64,000 nucleotides of DNA from Diaphorobacter limosus (GCF_033100095.1 NZ_CP136921.1:2996001-3060000); one strand, 5' to 3'. Shown: positions 47,299 through 55,337, counted from the first letter of the stretch. Numbers and translations are program-made. Notes: generated by a model not told the origin, from the letters alone.

Positions 47299-48621
47299 AT
47301 GGCAACCAGACGCAAAACCGAAGGCGGATCGACGGGTGCTGGCGGCGCCGACCCCTGTGAATGCCGCGCCGGCCCGCTGGCGGGCACGGCCTTCGTGGGC
47401 TTCAGGGGGCTGCATGGGGCCACGGGCAAGTGGCTGCACTATGCCGATGTCGATGGCCAGGCCATCTTCGAGGGCGACATCGTGCTTGGCAGCGTGGCCG
47501 ACATGCAGGCCGACGAATCCGGCAACCCGGTGCTGTTCTCGGTGGGCATCACCAGCCCGGACGGCGTGCAGTTCCGCTGGGCCGGCGGCCGCGTGCCCTA
47601 TGAGGTGGACCCGGCGCTGCCCAACCAGGCGCGCATCACCGATGCCATTGCGCATTGGGAGTCCAACACCGTGATCCGCTTCGTGCTGCGCACGGCGGCC
47701 AACGCCGCGCAGCACCCGGACTATGTGCGCTTCGTGCCCGGCGGCGGCTGCTCCTCGCATGTGGGGCGGCGCGGCGGCATGCAGGCCATCACGCTGGGCG
47801 CGGGCTGCACCACCGGCAACACCATCCACGAGATCGGCCACGCCGTGGGCCTGTGGCATGAGCAAAGCCGCGAGGACCGCGACCAGTTCGTGCAGGTCAA
47901 CTGGGCCAACATCGACCCGGCGATGCAGCACAACTTCAACCAGCACATACAGGACGGCGACGACCTGGGCGCCTACGACTTCGGCTCCATCATGCATTAC
48001 CCGGGCACGGCCTTTTCCATCAACGGCCAGCCCACCCTGGTGCCGCGCGTGGCCCTGCCGCCGGGCGTGGTGATGGGGCAGCGCACCGGCCTGTCGGCCG
48101 GTGACATTGCCGGCGTGCTGGCCATGTACCCCAATGTGCGGCCGACGATCAAGGAGGTGGGCAAGGACCCCATCCGCGACACCATCAAGGAGGTGCGCAA
48201 GGACGTCATCCGCGACACCATCAAGGAGGTGCGCAAGGACCCCATCCAGGACACCGTCAAGGAGGTGCGCAAGGATCCCATCCGCGACACGGCCAAGGAG
48301 CTGCGCAAGGACCCCATCACCGACCCGATCACGGTCAAGGAGGTCGGCCGCGACCCCATAGGCCCGATAGGCCCGGGCCCGGTGATCAATCCGGCCATTC
48401 GCGATTACTCCGCCCCCTTCGTGCTGGCCGGCGCCAGCCGCCAGCCGCTGGGCAACGACCTTGGCGGCGGGCTGGGCGATGCGCTGCAGCAGGCCGCCGC
48501 GCAGGTCGATCAGCTGGCCGCGGCCCACGAAGAGGCCCAGGCCATGGCCGACGCCCTGGCGCAAGAGCTGGAGCAGGCCGTGGCGCAATGGCAGGCGCTG
48601 GGGGGTGAGGGCGGCGCATGA
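47299..48621 (+). CDS. Astacin-like metalloprotease with tandem-repeat C-terminal tail
   Basis: A 440-residue protein with an astacin (M12A-like) domain. The zinc motif is HEIGHAVGLWHEQ (His177, Glu178, His181, His187) and the Met-turn is SIMHY (Met232, Tyr234). Residues 284-355 are about six 12-residue repeats of the form IKEVRKDPIRDT, rich in Lys, Glu, Asp and Thr. The tail (about 365-440) has a motif near DYSAPFVLAGA and an Ala/Gln coiled-coil. No signal peptide is present. The stop overlaps the start of the ATP-grasp ligase gene as ATGA. The tail could be a substrate of that ligase (inference) or a spacer. Confidence 0.87.
   Translation: MATRRKTEGGSTGAGGADPCECRAGPLAGTAFVGFRGLHGATGKWLHYADVDGQAIFEGDIVLGSVADMQADESGNPVLFSVGITSPDGVQFRWAGGRVPYEVDPALPNQARITDAIAHWESNTVIRFVLRTAANAAQHPDYVRFVPGGGCSSHVGRRGGMQAITLGAGCTTGNTIHEIGHAVGLWHEQSREDRDQFVQVNWANIDPAMQHNFNQHIQDGDDLGAYDFGSIMHYPGTAFSINGQPTLVPRVALPPGVVMGQRTGLSAGDIAGVLAMYPNVRPTIKEVGKDPIRDTIKEVRKDVIRDTIKEVRKDPIQDTVKEVRKDPIRDTAKELRKDPITDPITVKEVGRDPIGPIGPGPVINPAIRDYSAPFVLAGASRQPLGNDLGGGLGDALQQAAAQVDQLAAAHEEAQAMADALAQELEQAVAQWQALGGEGGA
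48148..48363 (+). repeat. 36-bp tandem repeats in the astacin-like gene
   Basis: Five units of exactly 36 bases start at 48148, 48184, 48220, 48256 and 48292, encoding IKEVGKDPIRDT, IKEVRKDVIRDT, IKEVRKDPIQDT, VKEVRKDPIRDT and AKELRKDPITDP. A diverged sixth follows after two codons. Lys, Glu and Asp positions are kept while codons vary, which suggests selection on the protein. Confidence 0.95.
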
Positions 48622-49616
48622 TCCTGGTCGTCTCCTACCCGGGCGAGGAGCACACCGACGCCGTCTGCGCGCGCCTGGCCGCCGCGGGCGAGCCGGTGCA
48701 CCGGCTGAATCTGGCCGACTTTCCCGCCCGGCTGCCGCTGGCCTGCGCCTGGACTAGCCAGGCGGCGCCGGCGCTGCGGCTGCTGGGCGCAGAGCCCATC
48801 GACCTGGCGGTGGTGGACGCCGTCTGGTGGCGGCGCGTGCAGCCGTTCGAGATCGACCCCGGCATTGGCCCGGCAGACCGCCGGCAGTTCGTGCACAGCG
48901 AGACCGAGCAGGCCGTGCTGGGCATGCTCGACTCCATCGACGCGCCCTGGATCAACCCGCGCCTGGCCGACGACGCCGCGCACCGCAAGCCGCTGCAGTG
49001 GACGCAGGCCGCCGCCGTCGGCCTGACGCTGCCGCCCACCTGCGTGACCACCGCGCCCGACCAGGCGCGCGCCTTCTGCGCCGCGCACCACAGCGCCGGC
49101 GTGGTGTTCAAGCCCTTCCTGGCCAGCATTGCCGACTGGCGCGAGACACGCCTGGTGGAGGCCGAAGACCTGGCGCGGCTGGAGCTGGTGCGGCTGGCGC
49201 CGGTGATCTTCCAGCGCCGCATACAGGGTGTGGATTTGCGCGTCACGGTGATAGGCGAGGCCCTCTTTGCCGCCGAGATCGACGCGCGCGACAGCAGCTA
49301 CCCCGTGGACATGCGCATGGTCATAGGCGAGGCAAAAATCCGCGCCGTGGACCTACCGCCGGCACTGAGCCAGCGGCTGCTGGCGCTGATGCGCCGGCTG
49401 GGGCTGGTCTACGGCGCCATCGACCTGAAGCAGGACGAGCACGGCGACTACTACTTTCTGGAGGTCAACCCCGCCGGCCAATGGCAGTTCGTAGAATCGC
49501 GCGCCGGCCTGCCCATCACCCAGGCCCATGCCGACGCCCTGCGCCGCATGGCCAGCGCGCAGCGCCGGCGCCGCGGCAAAACAGCCAGAAGCACCCAAGA
49601 CCATGCAACACCTTGA
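48618..49616 (+). CDS. MvdD/RimK-type ATP-grasp peptide ligase
   Basis: The 332-residue protein has the ATP-grasp fold: a preATP domain starting ILVVSYPGEEHTDAV, a central FKPFLASI strand with the ATP lysine, FQRRIQGVDLRVTVIG, and the metal-binding YGAIDLKQDEHGDYYFLEVNPAGQWQFVE. The last motif (F/Y-L-E-V-N-P-x-G-Q-W) is characteristic of graspetide (microviridin-type) macrocyclases such as MvdC/MvdD, which join Lys/Ser/Thr side chains to Glu/Asp. The start overlaps the astacin-like gene by ATGA, so both are made together. No separate precursor gene was recognised; the repeat tail of the astacin is the candidate. Confidence 0.85.
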   Translation: MILVVSYPGEEHTDAVCARLAAAGEPVHRLNLADFPARLPLACAWTSQAAPALRLLGAEPIDLAVVDAVWWRRVQPFEIDPGIGPADRRQFVHSETEQAVLGMLDSIDAPWINPRLADDAAHRKPLQWTQAAAVGLTLPPTCVTTAPDQARAFCAAHHSAGVVFKPFLASIADWRETRLVEAEDLARLELVRLAPVIFQRRIQGVDLRVTVIGEALFAAEIDARDSSYPVDMRMVIGEAKIRAVDLPPALSQRLLALMRRLGLVYGAIDLKQDEHGDYYFLEVNPAGQWQFVESRAGLPITQAHADALRRMASAQRRRRGKTARSTQDHATP

Positions 49617-49938
49617 AGGCCAGGTCATCTGGCCCGCCGACACCGCCAGCGACGGCGCCGGGCTCACCCTCACCGTGCAGCTGCGCGACGTGGCGCTGCA
49701 GGACATCGCCGCGCCCCTGGTGGCCGAACATGTCGCCCCGGTTGCGGCCCCCGCCGCCGGCCAGGCCAGCGCCTTCCGGCTCGCCTGGCGTGCCCCCGCC
49801 GCCGCACCCGGCCAGGGCGCGCCCCAGCTGGCCCTGCAGGCACGCGTGGTGGACGCCAGCGGCCGCCTGCGCTACATCAGCACCGAGCATGTCGCCGCCG
49901 CTCCGGGCGCCAGGATCAGGCTGCAGCGGGTGGGGTGA
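49603..49938 (+). CDS. Small YbaY-like protein in the ATP-grasp cassette
   Basis: A 111-residue protein that starts inside the ATP-grasp gene (14-base overlap). The whole sequence resembles a YbaY domain (VIWPADTASDGAGLTLTVQLRDVALQDIAAPLVAEHV..., ALQARVVDASGRLRYIS), the same fold as the lipoprotein at 31884, but without a signal peptide or lipobox. Function unknown. Its coupling to the cassette suggests a shared task. Confidence 0.7.
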   Translation: MQHLEGQVIWPADTASDGAGLTLTVQLRDVALQDIAAPLVAEHVAPVAAPAAGQASAFRLAWRAPAAAPGQGAPQLALQARVVDASGRLRYISTEHVAAAPGARIRLQRVG

Positions 49939-49968
49939 AGCGACTTGGCCCCGTAACAATGGATCCGG

Positions 49969-50104
49969 CAACCAAGCGCTGACCGTCATCCAGGCGACTC
50001 CGCAACCAAGCGTTGACCGTCATCCCGGCGCAGGCCGGGATCCAGGGATGCCCTTGGCCAGCCTGGATGCCGGATGCTGGATCCCGGCCTGCGCCGGGAT
50101 GACG
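49969..50104. repeat. Direct repeat plus perfect 28-bp inverted repeat
   Basis: Two 23-base direct repeats (49969-49991 and 50003-50025, one mismatch) lead into a perfect 28-base inverted repeat (50018-50045 and 50077-50104, 31-base loop). Each arm contains an inner palindrome CCCGGC-N4-GCCGGG. The sequence resembles the GTCATCCCGGC... REP/BIME elements that are dispersed in many Proteobacteria. It ends the cassette and separates it from the MmeI-like unit. Confidence 0.9.
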
Positions 50105-50175
50105 ACAGCCAACGACCGCTACTTGCCGGATCAAAAGGCTTGTTCCTCGGGCGCCAGATCGATTTTTCTGGCGGC

Positions 50176-50442
50176 CTACTCCTCCCAGAACGCCTCGATC
50201 AAATCGCCCTCGGCGTCCAGCAGCCACCATTCGATCACCACGTCGCGCTGGCCCATGCCCAGCAGCCCGAGGAGGCCGCGCGGGGCGCCGCGGCGCGGGC
50301 AGCGCCACAGCTGGTCGCCCGGCTGCATGCGCGCCAGCACGGCGCGGCGCAGGTCGGGATGCACCTCGGGGCCGTGGACATCGACCAGGCGGTCCTGGCC
50401 GTCGCCGATCTCGGCGGGCGTTGCGGGGCGGGGGCGGCTCAT
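50176..50442 (-). CDS. Small unknown protein downstream of the MmeI-like gene
   Basis: An 88-residue protein (MSRPRPATPAEIGDG...) whose ATG overlaps the stop of the restriction-modification gene as ATGA. The C-terminal half (VVIEWWLLDAEGDLIEAFWEE) is acidic and Trp-rich. I recognise no family. The translational coupling supports a real gene that may work with or protect against the enzyme. A chance open frame is less likely but possible. Confidence 0.6.
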   Translation of the reverse strand: MSRPRPATPAEIGDGQDRLVDVHGPEVHPDLRRAVLARMQPGDQLWRCPRRGAPRGLLGLLGMGQRDVVIEWWLLDAEGDLIEAFWEE

Positions 50443-53400
50443 GGGGCGTCTGCGGTGCGGCTGCGCTCGTGGTTCAGCGCCAGCAGGCGGCGCAGGATTT
50501 CGTCGTCGGGCATGTCGGCGCGCCAGTCCTGCCAGCCGTAGGCCGCGGCCACGGCAGCGTCCAGTTGCGCGTGGGCCTGGGCCAGCCAGGCGGGGCGCTG
50601 GTTGTAGAGGTTGGTCAGGGTGCGTTTTTGCAGGGCCTTGGCGTCGGCTTCGCTCAGGTTGGGGCGCGGCTCGATGCGGTCGGGGTAGGGCGAGGCGTCC
50701 ATGCCCAGCGGCACGGCCTCAGGCACGGCCCGTGTCCACTCGGGCGGGTTGAGCCAGTTGCGGCGCAGCTGGTCCAGGCGCTGGGCGGCCTGGGCGATGG
50801 CGCTGGCGGCGGCGCGTGCGTCTATGTTTTTGATAGCTGTTTGCGCTTGCTGGGTGGGCGCTAGCGGCATTTTTTGCTTGAAATCTTCCGCCAGGCCGGA
50901 GGGGATCAGCGCGCCGCCCTCCAGGGCCTCGGTGCGCTGGTGGGCCGTGTCCGCGGGGGTCAGGCCGGCGGGGAAGGGGAAGGTTTCGAAGCAGGTGGTG
51001 GGGGTGTAGCGCGGGTCGTTGCCCACGCCTAGCCAGGTGCCCATGCGCAGCGACCACAGCTCGTGCATGCGGCTGTGCAGGATGCCGAAGGTGGTGTCGT
51101 CGGCGCGGGCGATGGCGACGGTGGCGGTGTCGGGGATGGCGCTGCCCGGGCTCCACACGAAGAGTCGGTGTTTGGATACACGGACGGTGAGCGCAAAACG
51201 TGCCAAGCGCTCCAGCGCGATGCGCATTGCGGGGCGACTGCGCTCATGTAACCACCACTTGGCATCCTTGCGTGTGGGCTTTACATGCTTCAAGACGTGT
51301 TCGAACGGAGCCTCGTAGAGCGATGCTTCGGGTTCGGTGGCGTTTACACCGAAATCGACAATCCACATGTCTTGCGGGCGGCGCACAACGTTTGCGCCAT
51401 TACTCCACGGGCGGATTACCCGGCTGTTGCTCATGCCGTTGACGTTAGGCAATCGCAGCCAATACCTGGCGATCTCACCCGAGATCTCAAAGGTGCCGTA
51501 TTTCTTGGTGCCCTCGAATGCTGTGTTTTCGTTTTCCGGCAAATGAACGGCGGTACTGGCATCGAAGCCGGCAAGGTCAGCCAAATTGGCATCGATGTGC
51601 GTGGTCGTGCGGCCGTTAAGGCGTGTGGCGTTGCAATTGCCAAAACAGACCAATGACACTCGCACTGCTGCCCCGTCGTTGACCCACGGCTCGTCAGACC
51701 AAGCATCAAAAATTGCAGAGTCTTTGCATATGGCCTCCAGGACGGTGCGGTTGACGCCGCCGCGAATGGAGTTGGTTGCGACCAGCCCTGCCGCTTGTAA
51801 ACCGTGCAACTGAATTTCTTGCAGGGCTTTGTCGAACCAATAGCACACCAAGTCAGCAAACCCGGGGACGCGGCTGCCATAGACGAGGTTGAGAGCATCA
51901 AAGTAGTTGCCTCCCAGCTCGCCGCGTTTCTTGCTGCCCCCCAAAAACGGCGGATTGCCCACCACCACGTCGGCGCGGGGCCAGGGGGCTTCGGTGGCGG
52001 TAGCGCCCGGTGGGCCGGCTTCGGGGTCGGAGCCCGAGTTTCGCTGCGCGAAATCGGGATCCGACCCCGAAGCCTGGGTGGCTGGGTGCGCGGGGGCTAG
52101 CGCTGGCGCGGCGGCGGTTGCGGCTGTTGCTCCCTCGCCCCCTTGGGGGAGAGGGTGGGGGTGAGGGGGTGCTTCGGCGCTGCGCCCGGTGGAGTCACCC
52201 TCACCCCAGCCCTCTCCCGCTTGCGGGCGAGGGGGCAAGGACAGCAGCGCGTCGCGGCATTCGATCTGCTCCAGCGGCTCCAGCACGGGGTTGGTCTTGA
52301 CCTCGTAGCCGTGGGCGATGCGCCACTGGATCTCGCCTATCCACAGCGACACGCGCGCCAGCTCGGCGGCGTATTCGTTCAGCTCTATGCCCAGCATGTT
52401 GTGCGGGCCGGTGACCAGATCCTGCTCGCGCGCCAGGCCCAGGTTGGCGGCCTGGGTGATGCAGTACAGCTCCACGTCCTTCAGTGCCTTCAGGCCCAGG
52501 AACAGAAAGTTGCCGCTGCCGCAGGCGGGGTCGAGGATGCGGAACGCGCGCAGCCGCTCCAGCCATTGCACGAAGCGGTTGTGGGCCTTTTTGTAGGCGG
52601 CGTCGCCATGTTTCCTGATCTTGGCCGTTTGCGCTTGCAGGTCTTGCGCCAGAAGCTCCCATTCTTGTAGCAATGGCCGGGTGATGACGGGCTCGATGAT
52701 GCGGGCTATTGTTGCCGGGTCGGTGTAGTGCGCGCCCAGCTGGCTGCGCTTGGCGGGGTCCAGGCCGCGTTCGAACAGGGTGCCGAAGATGGAGACGTCG
52801 ATGGCGCTCCAGTTCAGGCCGGCGGCGTTGCGCAACTCGGTGATGTCGAGGATCTCCAGCTTCGGGACATGGATGTGCGCGAACAGCCCGCCGTTGAACC
52901 AGGGGATGTCGTCCGGCCCGTACAGGCCGCCGGTCTGCATGGTGGTGAAGAGCTGCGCCAGGCCGGTGGTCAGGCGCTCGCTGGTGATCTGGCGGTTGCC
53001 CACCAGGCGCTCGAACATGCGCCCGGGCAGCAGGCCCACGTCTTCGGCAAAGAAGCAGAACAGGCATTGGGTGAGGAAATGCGCCACCGCGTCGGGGTGG
53101 TGGCCGCGCCCGCGCAGCTGCTCGGCCAGCAGGGCAAAGCTTTTGGCGGCGGCCTCGGTGATGTCGCGGTTGGTCTGGCGCGGGCGAAAGCTTTGCGGGT
53201 CGGTCCACAGCCGGCGCAGCAGCTGGCGCTTCTCCGGCTGGTCGAGCTGCTCGATGCGCACGGTGTGCGTCTCGCTCGGGTGGCCGTTGAACTGGGTGTG
53301 GATGCGGATGGTCAGGCGGTCGCAGACCACCAGCAGCGGCGGGTTGGAGAGTGCCAGGCTGTACTGCTGCAGCTGGCGCAGCGCGGCGTCCAGGTTCTTG

Positions 53401-53648
53401 CCGGGGGCCTTGTTCTCCCAGGCGAAATGGTCGCGGTAGAACACGTCGGCATAGCCGCGCGCCTCGCCCAGGATGAGGGACTGGCGCTCGAAGCTGTATT
53501 CCTGCGCGACGTCGGGGCTGCCGGGCTTGGGGACGCCCAGCAGCTCGCACAGGCCCAGGAAATGGCTTTGCGCGCCCTGCTCCTCGTTCAGGTGGGCGCT
53601 GCTGCCGCCGGGGCCCCATTGGGCGATGAAGTCGGTGGGGGTGGTCAC
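50439..53648 (-). CDS. MmeI-like fused restriction endonuclease/DNA methyltransferase
   Basis: Predicted type IIL enzyme (1069 residues) that both methylates and cuts DNA. Asp68, Glu78 and Lys80 in DVFYRDHFAWENK keep the exact D-X9-E-X-K spacing of the MmeI nuclease site. The SAM motif I is ILDPACGSGNFL (about residue 375). The adenine-methyltransferase motif IV is NPPF (about 565), followed by a helical and target-recognition region. It is longer than MmeI partly because about 85 residues between ECRDALL and PWPRADVVVGNPPF (about 465-550) are encoded by palindromic repeats. Another dispersed repeat lies in the C-terminal third. GTG start at 53648 with a weak ribosome site. Confidence 0.88.
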   Translation of the reverse strand: MTTPTDFIAQWGPGGSSAHLNEEQGAQSHFLGLCELLGVPKPGSPDVAQEYSFERQSLILGEARGYADVFYRDHFAWENKAPGKNLDAALRQLQQYSLALSNPPLLVVCDRLTIRIHTQFNGHPSETHTVRIEQLDQPEKRQLLRRLWTDPQSFRPRQTNRDITEAAAKSFALLAEQLRGRGHHPDAVAHFLTQCLFCFFAEDVGLLPGRMFERLVGNRQITSERLTTGLAQLFTTMQTGGLYGPDDIPWFNGGLFAHIHVPKLEILDITELRNAAGLNWSAIDVSIFGTLFERGLDPAKRSQLGAHYTDPATIARIIEPVITRPLLQEWELLAQDLQAQTAKIRKHGDAAYKKAHNRFVQWLERLRAFRILDPACGSGNFLFLGLKALKDVELYCITQAANLGLAREQDLVTGPHNMLGIELNEYAAELARVSLWIGEIQWRIAHGYEVKTNPVLEPLEQIECRDALLSLPPRPQAGEGWGEGDSTGRSAEAPPHPHPLPQGGEGATAATAAAPALAPAHPATQASGSDPDFAQRNSGSDPEAGPPGATATEAPWPRADVVVGNPPFLGGSKKRGELGGNYFDALNLVYGSRVPGFADLVCYWFDKALQEIQLHGLQAAGLVATNSIRGGVNRTVLEAICKDSAIFDAWSDEPWVNDGAAVRVSLVCFGNCNATRLNGRTTTHIDANLADLAGFDASTAVHLPENENTAFEGTKKYGTFEISGEIARYWLRLPNVNGMSNSRVIRPWSNGANVVRRPQDMWIVDFGVNATEPEASLYEAPFEHVLKHVKPTRKDAKWWLHERSRPAMRIALERLARFALTVRVSKHRLFVWSPGSAIPDTATVAIARADDTTFGILHSRMHELWSLRMGTWLGVGNDPRYTPTTCFETFPFPAGLTPADTAHQRTEALEGGALIPSGLAEDFKQKMPLAPTQQAQTAIKNIDARAAASAIAQAAQRLDQLRRNWLNPPEWTRAVPEAVPLGMDASPYPDRIEPRPNLSEADAKALQKRTLTNLYNQRPAWLAQAHAQLDAAVAAAYGWQDWRADMPDDEILRRLLALNHERSRTADAP
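50823..50884 (+). repeat. Dispersed 60-bp repeat, copy 9, antisense in the MmeI-like gene
   Basis: TTTTTGATAGCTG, TTTGCGCTTGCTGGGTGGGC, GCTAGCGGCATTTTTTGCTTGAAA. Opposite to the gene and in frame (protein FKQKMPLAPTQQAQTAIKN), the same frame as the antisense purK and proA copies. Confidence 0.75.
52019..52072. repeat. 54-bp palindrome inserted in the MmeI-like gene
   Basis: CTTCGGGGTCGGA...TTTCGC, TGC, GCGAAA...TCCGACCCCGAAG: nearly perfect inverted arms of about 25 bases with a 3-base loop. Translated in frame as the repeated peptide SGSDPDFAQRNSGSDPE. Confidence 0.88.
52130..52235. repeat. Bipartite CTCCCTCGCCC palindrome inserted in the MmeI-like gene
   Basis: Two inverted halves (52130-52171 and about 52195-52235), each with its own hairpin (GCCCCCTTGGGGG and CCCGCTTGCGGG). 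Homologous to 55406-55514. In frame, giving a Pro/Gly-rich peptide (PHPHPLPQGGEG). Confidence 0.88.
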
Positions 53649-53657
53649 GGGTTGCTT

Positions 53658-53709
53658 TTGTTTTGCTAGCTGCTGGCGCTGGTTTGGCGGGCGTATCAGG
53701 CGGTTTTGC
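53658..53709 (+). repeat. Dispersed 60-bp repeat, copy 10, between the 97-aa gene and the MmeI-like gene
   Basis: TTTTGCTAGCTG, CTGGCGCTGGTTTGGCGGGC, GTATCAGGCGGTTTTGC. It contains the stop codon of the 97-residue gene on the other strand. Confidence 0.65.
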
Positions 53710-53989
53710 CCGCAAGTGTGGCACGCGCCTTGTCCAGCCATTGCTGCAGGCTGTCCAGCAGGCCCTGGTGGCTGAAGGAGCAGCTTTCCTCGGTGAACAG
53801 GGCGCCGGCCTCCAGGCGGTCGAGCAGGGCCAGCAGCACCTCGGCGTAGCGCGGCGGCAGGGCGGCCAGCAGGGCGGCGTGGCCGCGCGCGCCGGCGCTG
53901 AAGGCGTGGTTGCTGGTCTGCTGCGCGCGCAGGGCGTGCAGCTGGGCTTGCAGCTCGTCGAGCTGGCGCAGGGCGGTGTTGTGGCTCAT
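53696..53989 (-). CDS. Small helical protein upstream of the MmeI-like gene
   Basis: A 97-residue protein ([23 protein letters not shown]...) with an N-terminal amphipathic coiled-coil followed by helical segments ([36 protein letters not shown]). No recognised family. It lies 47 bases before the MmeI-like start, on the same strand and divergent from proA, so it probably begins the same transcription unit. Its stop lies inside a repeat copy. Confidence 0.65.
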   Translation of the reverse strand: MSHNTALRQLDELQAQLHALRAQQTSNHAFSAGARGHAALLAALPPRYAEVLLALLDRLEAGALFTEESCSFSHQGLLDSLQQWLDKARATLAGKTA

Positions 53990-54056
53990 GGGGCGTAGCG
54001 TAGCGCCTGTGCCCTGGCGGGCGCGTGGCGTGGTGATCTGCGTCAGAATCGCACCC

Positions 54057-55337
54057 ATGAATGCCCTGAACATCGCCGAATACACGCACACCCTGGGTTT
54101 ACAGGCAAAAACGGCTTCCGCGCTTATGGCGCGGGCGCAAGCAGCTATTAAAAACAAAGCATTGCTGGCGCTGGCGCGGCTGTTGCGCGAGAACGTGCAG
54201 GCCCTGCAGGCGGACAACGCCGCCGACCTTGCGCGCGCCCGCGCCGCCGGGTTGCCTGAGCCCATGGTCGATCGCCTGAAGCTGACCCCCGCGGTGCTGG
54301 AGACCTGCGCCCTGGGCTGCGAGCAGCTGGCGGCCATGCCGGACATCATTGGCGAGATCATCGGGATGAAGCAGCAGCCCAGCGGCATCCGCGTGGGCCA
54401 GATGCGCGTGCCGATTGGCGTGTTCGGCATGATTTACGAGAGCCGGCCGAATGTGACCATCGAGGCGGCCAGTCTGTCGATCAAGAGCGGCAACGCCTGC
54501 ATTCTGCGCGGCGGATCGGAGGCGATTGACTCCAACCGCGCGCTGGCGCGGCTGGTGGCGCTGGCGCTGGCCGAGGCCGGCCTGCCCGAGCACGGTGTGC
54601 AGCTGGTGCAGACCACAGACCGCGCCGCCGTGGGCCAGCTGATCGCCATGCCCGCGTATGTGGACGTGATCATTCCGCGCGGCGGCAAGGGGCTGATAGA
54701 GCGCATCAGCGCGGAGGCCAAGGTGCCGGTGATCAAGCACCTGGACGGCAATTGCCACAGCTATGTCGATGACCCTTGCGACCTGGATCTGGCCGTGACG
54801 GTGGTGGACAACGCCAAGACGCAGAAATACAGCCCCTGCAACGCCACCGAGAGCCTGCTGGTGGCGCGCGCCGTGGCGCCGGCCTTTTTACCGCGCATCG
54901 GCGCCGTCTTCGCCGAAAAAGGGGTGGAAATGCGGGTTTGCGCTGAAAGTAGGGCGCTGCTGGCTACTGTTTCAGGAGCAAAACTGGTCGACGCCACCGA
55001 GGCTGACTGGAGCGAGGAGTATCTGGCGCCCATCATCAGTATCAAGGTGGTGGCGGGGCTGGACGAGGCGATTGCCTGGATCAACCGCTACAGCAGCCAC
55101 CACACCGAGGCCATTCTGACCACCGACCACCGGCATGCGCAGCGCTTTTTGCGCGAGGTGGATTCGGCCAGCTGCATGGTCAACGCCAGCACGCGCTTTG
55201 CCGATGGTTTTGAGTACGGTCTGGGCGCGGAGATCGGCATCAGCACCGATAAATTCCACGCGCGCGGGCCGGTGGGGCTGGAGGGGCTGACGTCGCTGAA
55301 GTATGTGGTGCTGGGCGAGGGCGAGGTGCGGCGCTGA
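54057..55337 (+). CDS. proA: Gamma-glutamyl phosphate reductase ProA
   Basis: ProA reduces gamma-glutamyl phosphate with NADPH in proline synthesis. The 426-residue protein has the aldehyde-dehydrogenase fold: [43 protein letters not shown] and the catalytic-cysteine region [37 protein letters not shown] follows at the end. The ATG at 54057 fits the family start. Residues about 16-35 ([19 protein letters not shown]) lie in a repeat copy; a second, weaker copy may cover about residues 294-311. Confidence 0.95.
   Translation: MNALNIAEYTHTLGLQAKTASALMARAQAAIKNKALLALARLLRENVQALQADNAADLARARAAGLPEPMVDRLKLTPAVLETCALGCEQLAAMPDIIGEIIGMKQQPSGIRVGQMRVPIGVFGMIYESRPNVTIEAASLSIKSGNACILRGGSEAIDSNRALARLVALALAEAGLPEHGVQLVQTTDRAAVGQLIAMPAYVDVIIPRGGKGLIERISAEAKVPVIKHLDGNCHSYVDDPCDLDLAVTVVDNAKTQKYSPCNATESLLVARAVAPAFLPRIGAVFAEKGVEMRVCAESRALLATVSGAKLVDATEADWSEEYLAPIISIKVVAGLDEAIAWINRYSSHHTEAILTTDHRHAQRFLREVDSASCMVNASTRFADGFEYGLGAEIGISTDKFHARGPVGLEGLTSLKYVVLGEGEVRR
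54098..54161 (-). repeat. Dispersed 60-bp repeat, copy 11, antisense within proA
   Basis: On the minus strand TTTTTAATAGCTG, CTTGCGCCCGCGCCATAAGC, then GCGGAAGCCGTTTTTGCCTG. Antisense, in frame, and in the same frame as the purK and MmeI-like copies. A more diverged copy may lie at 54936-54990. Confidence 0.65.

Noticed and set aside
48148..48363. Regular 36-bp repeats considered as a CRISPR-like array
   Set aside because: Units are contiguous with no spacers, translate as 12-residue repeats in the gene's frame, and no cas gene is present.
50018..50104. Inverted repeat considered as the ends of an insertion sequence
   Set aside because: Only 31 bases lie between the arms, so no transposase can be encoded; better seen as a REP-like palindrome.
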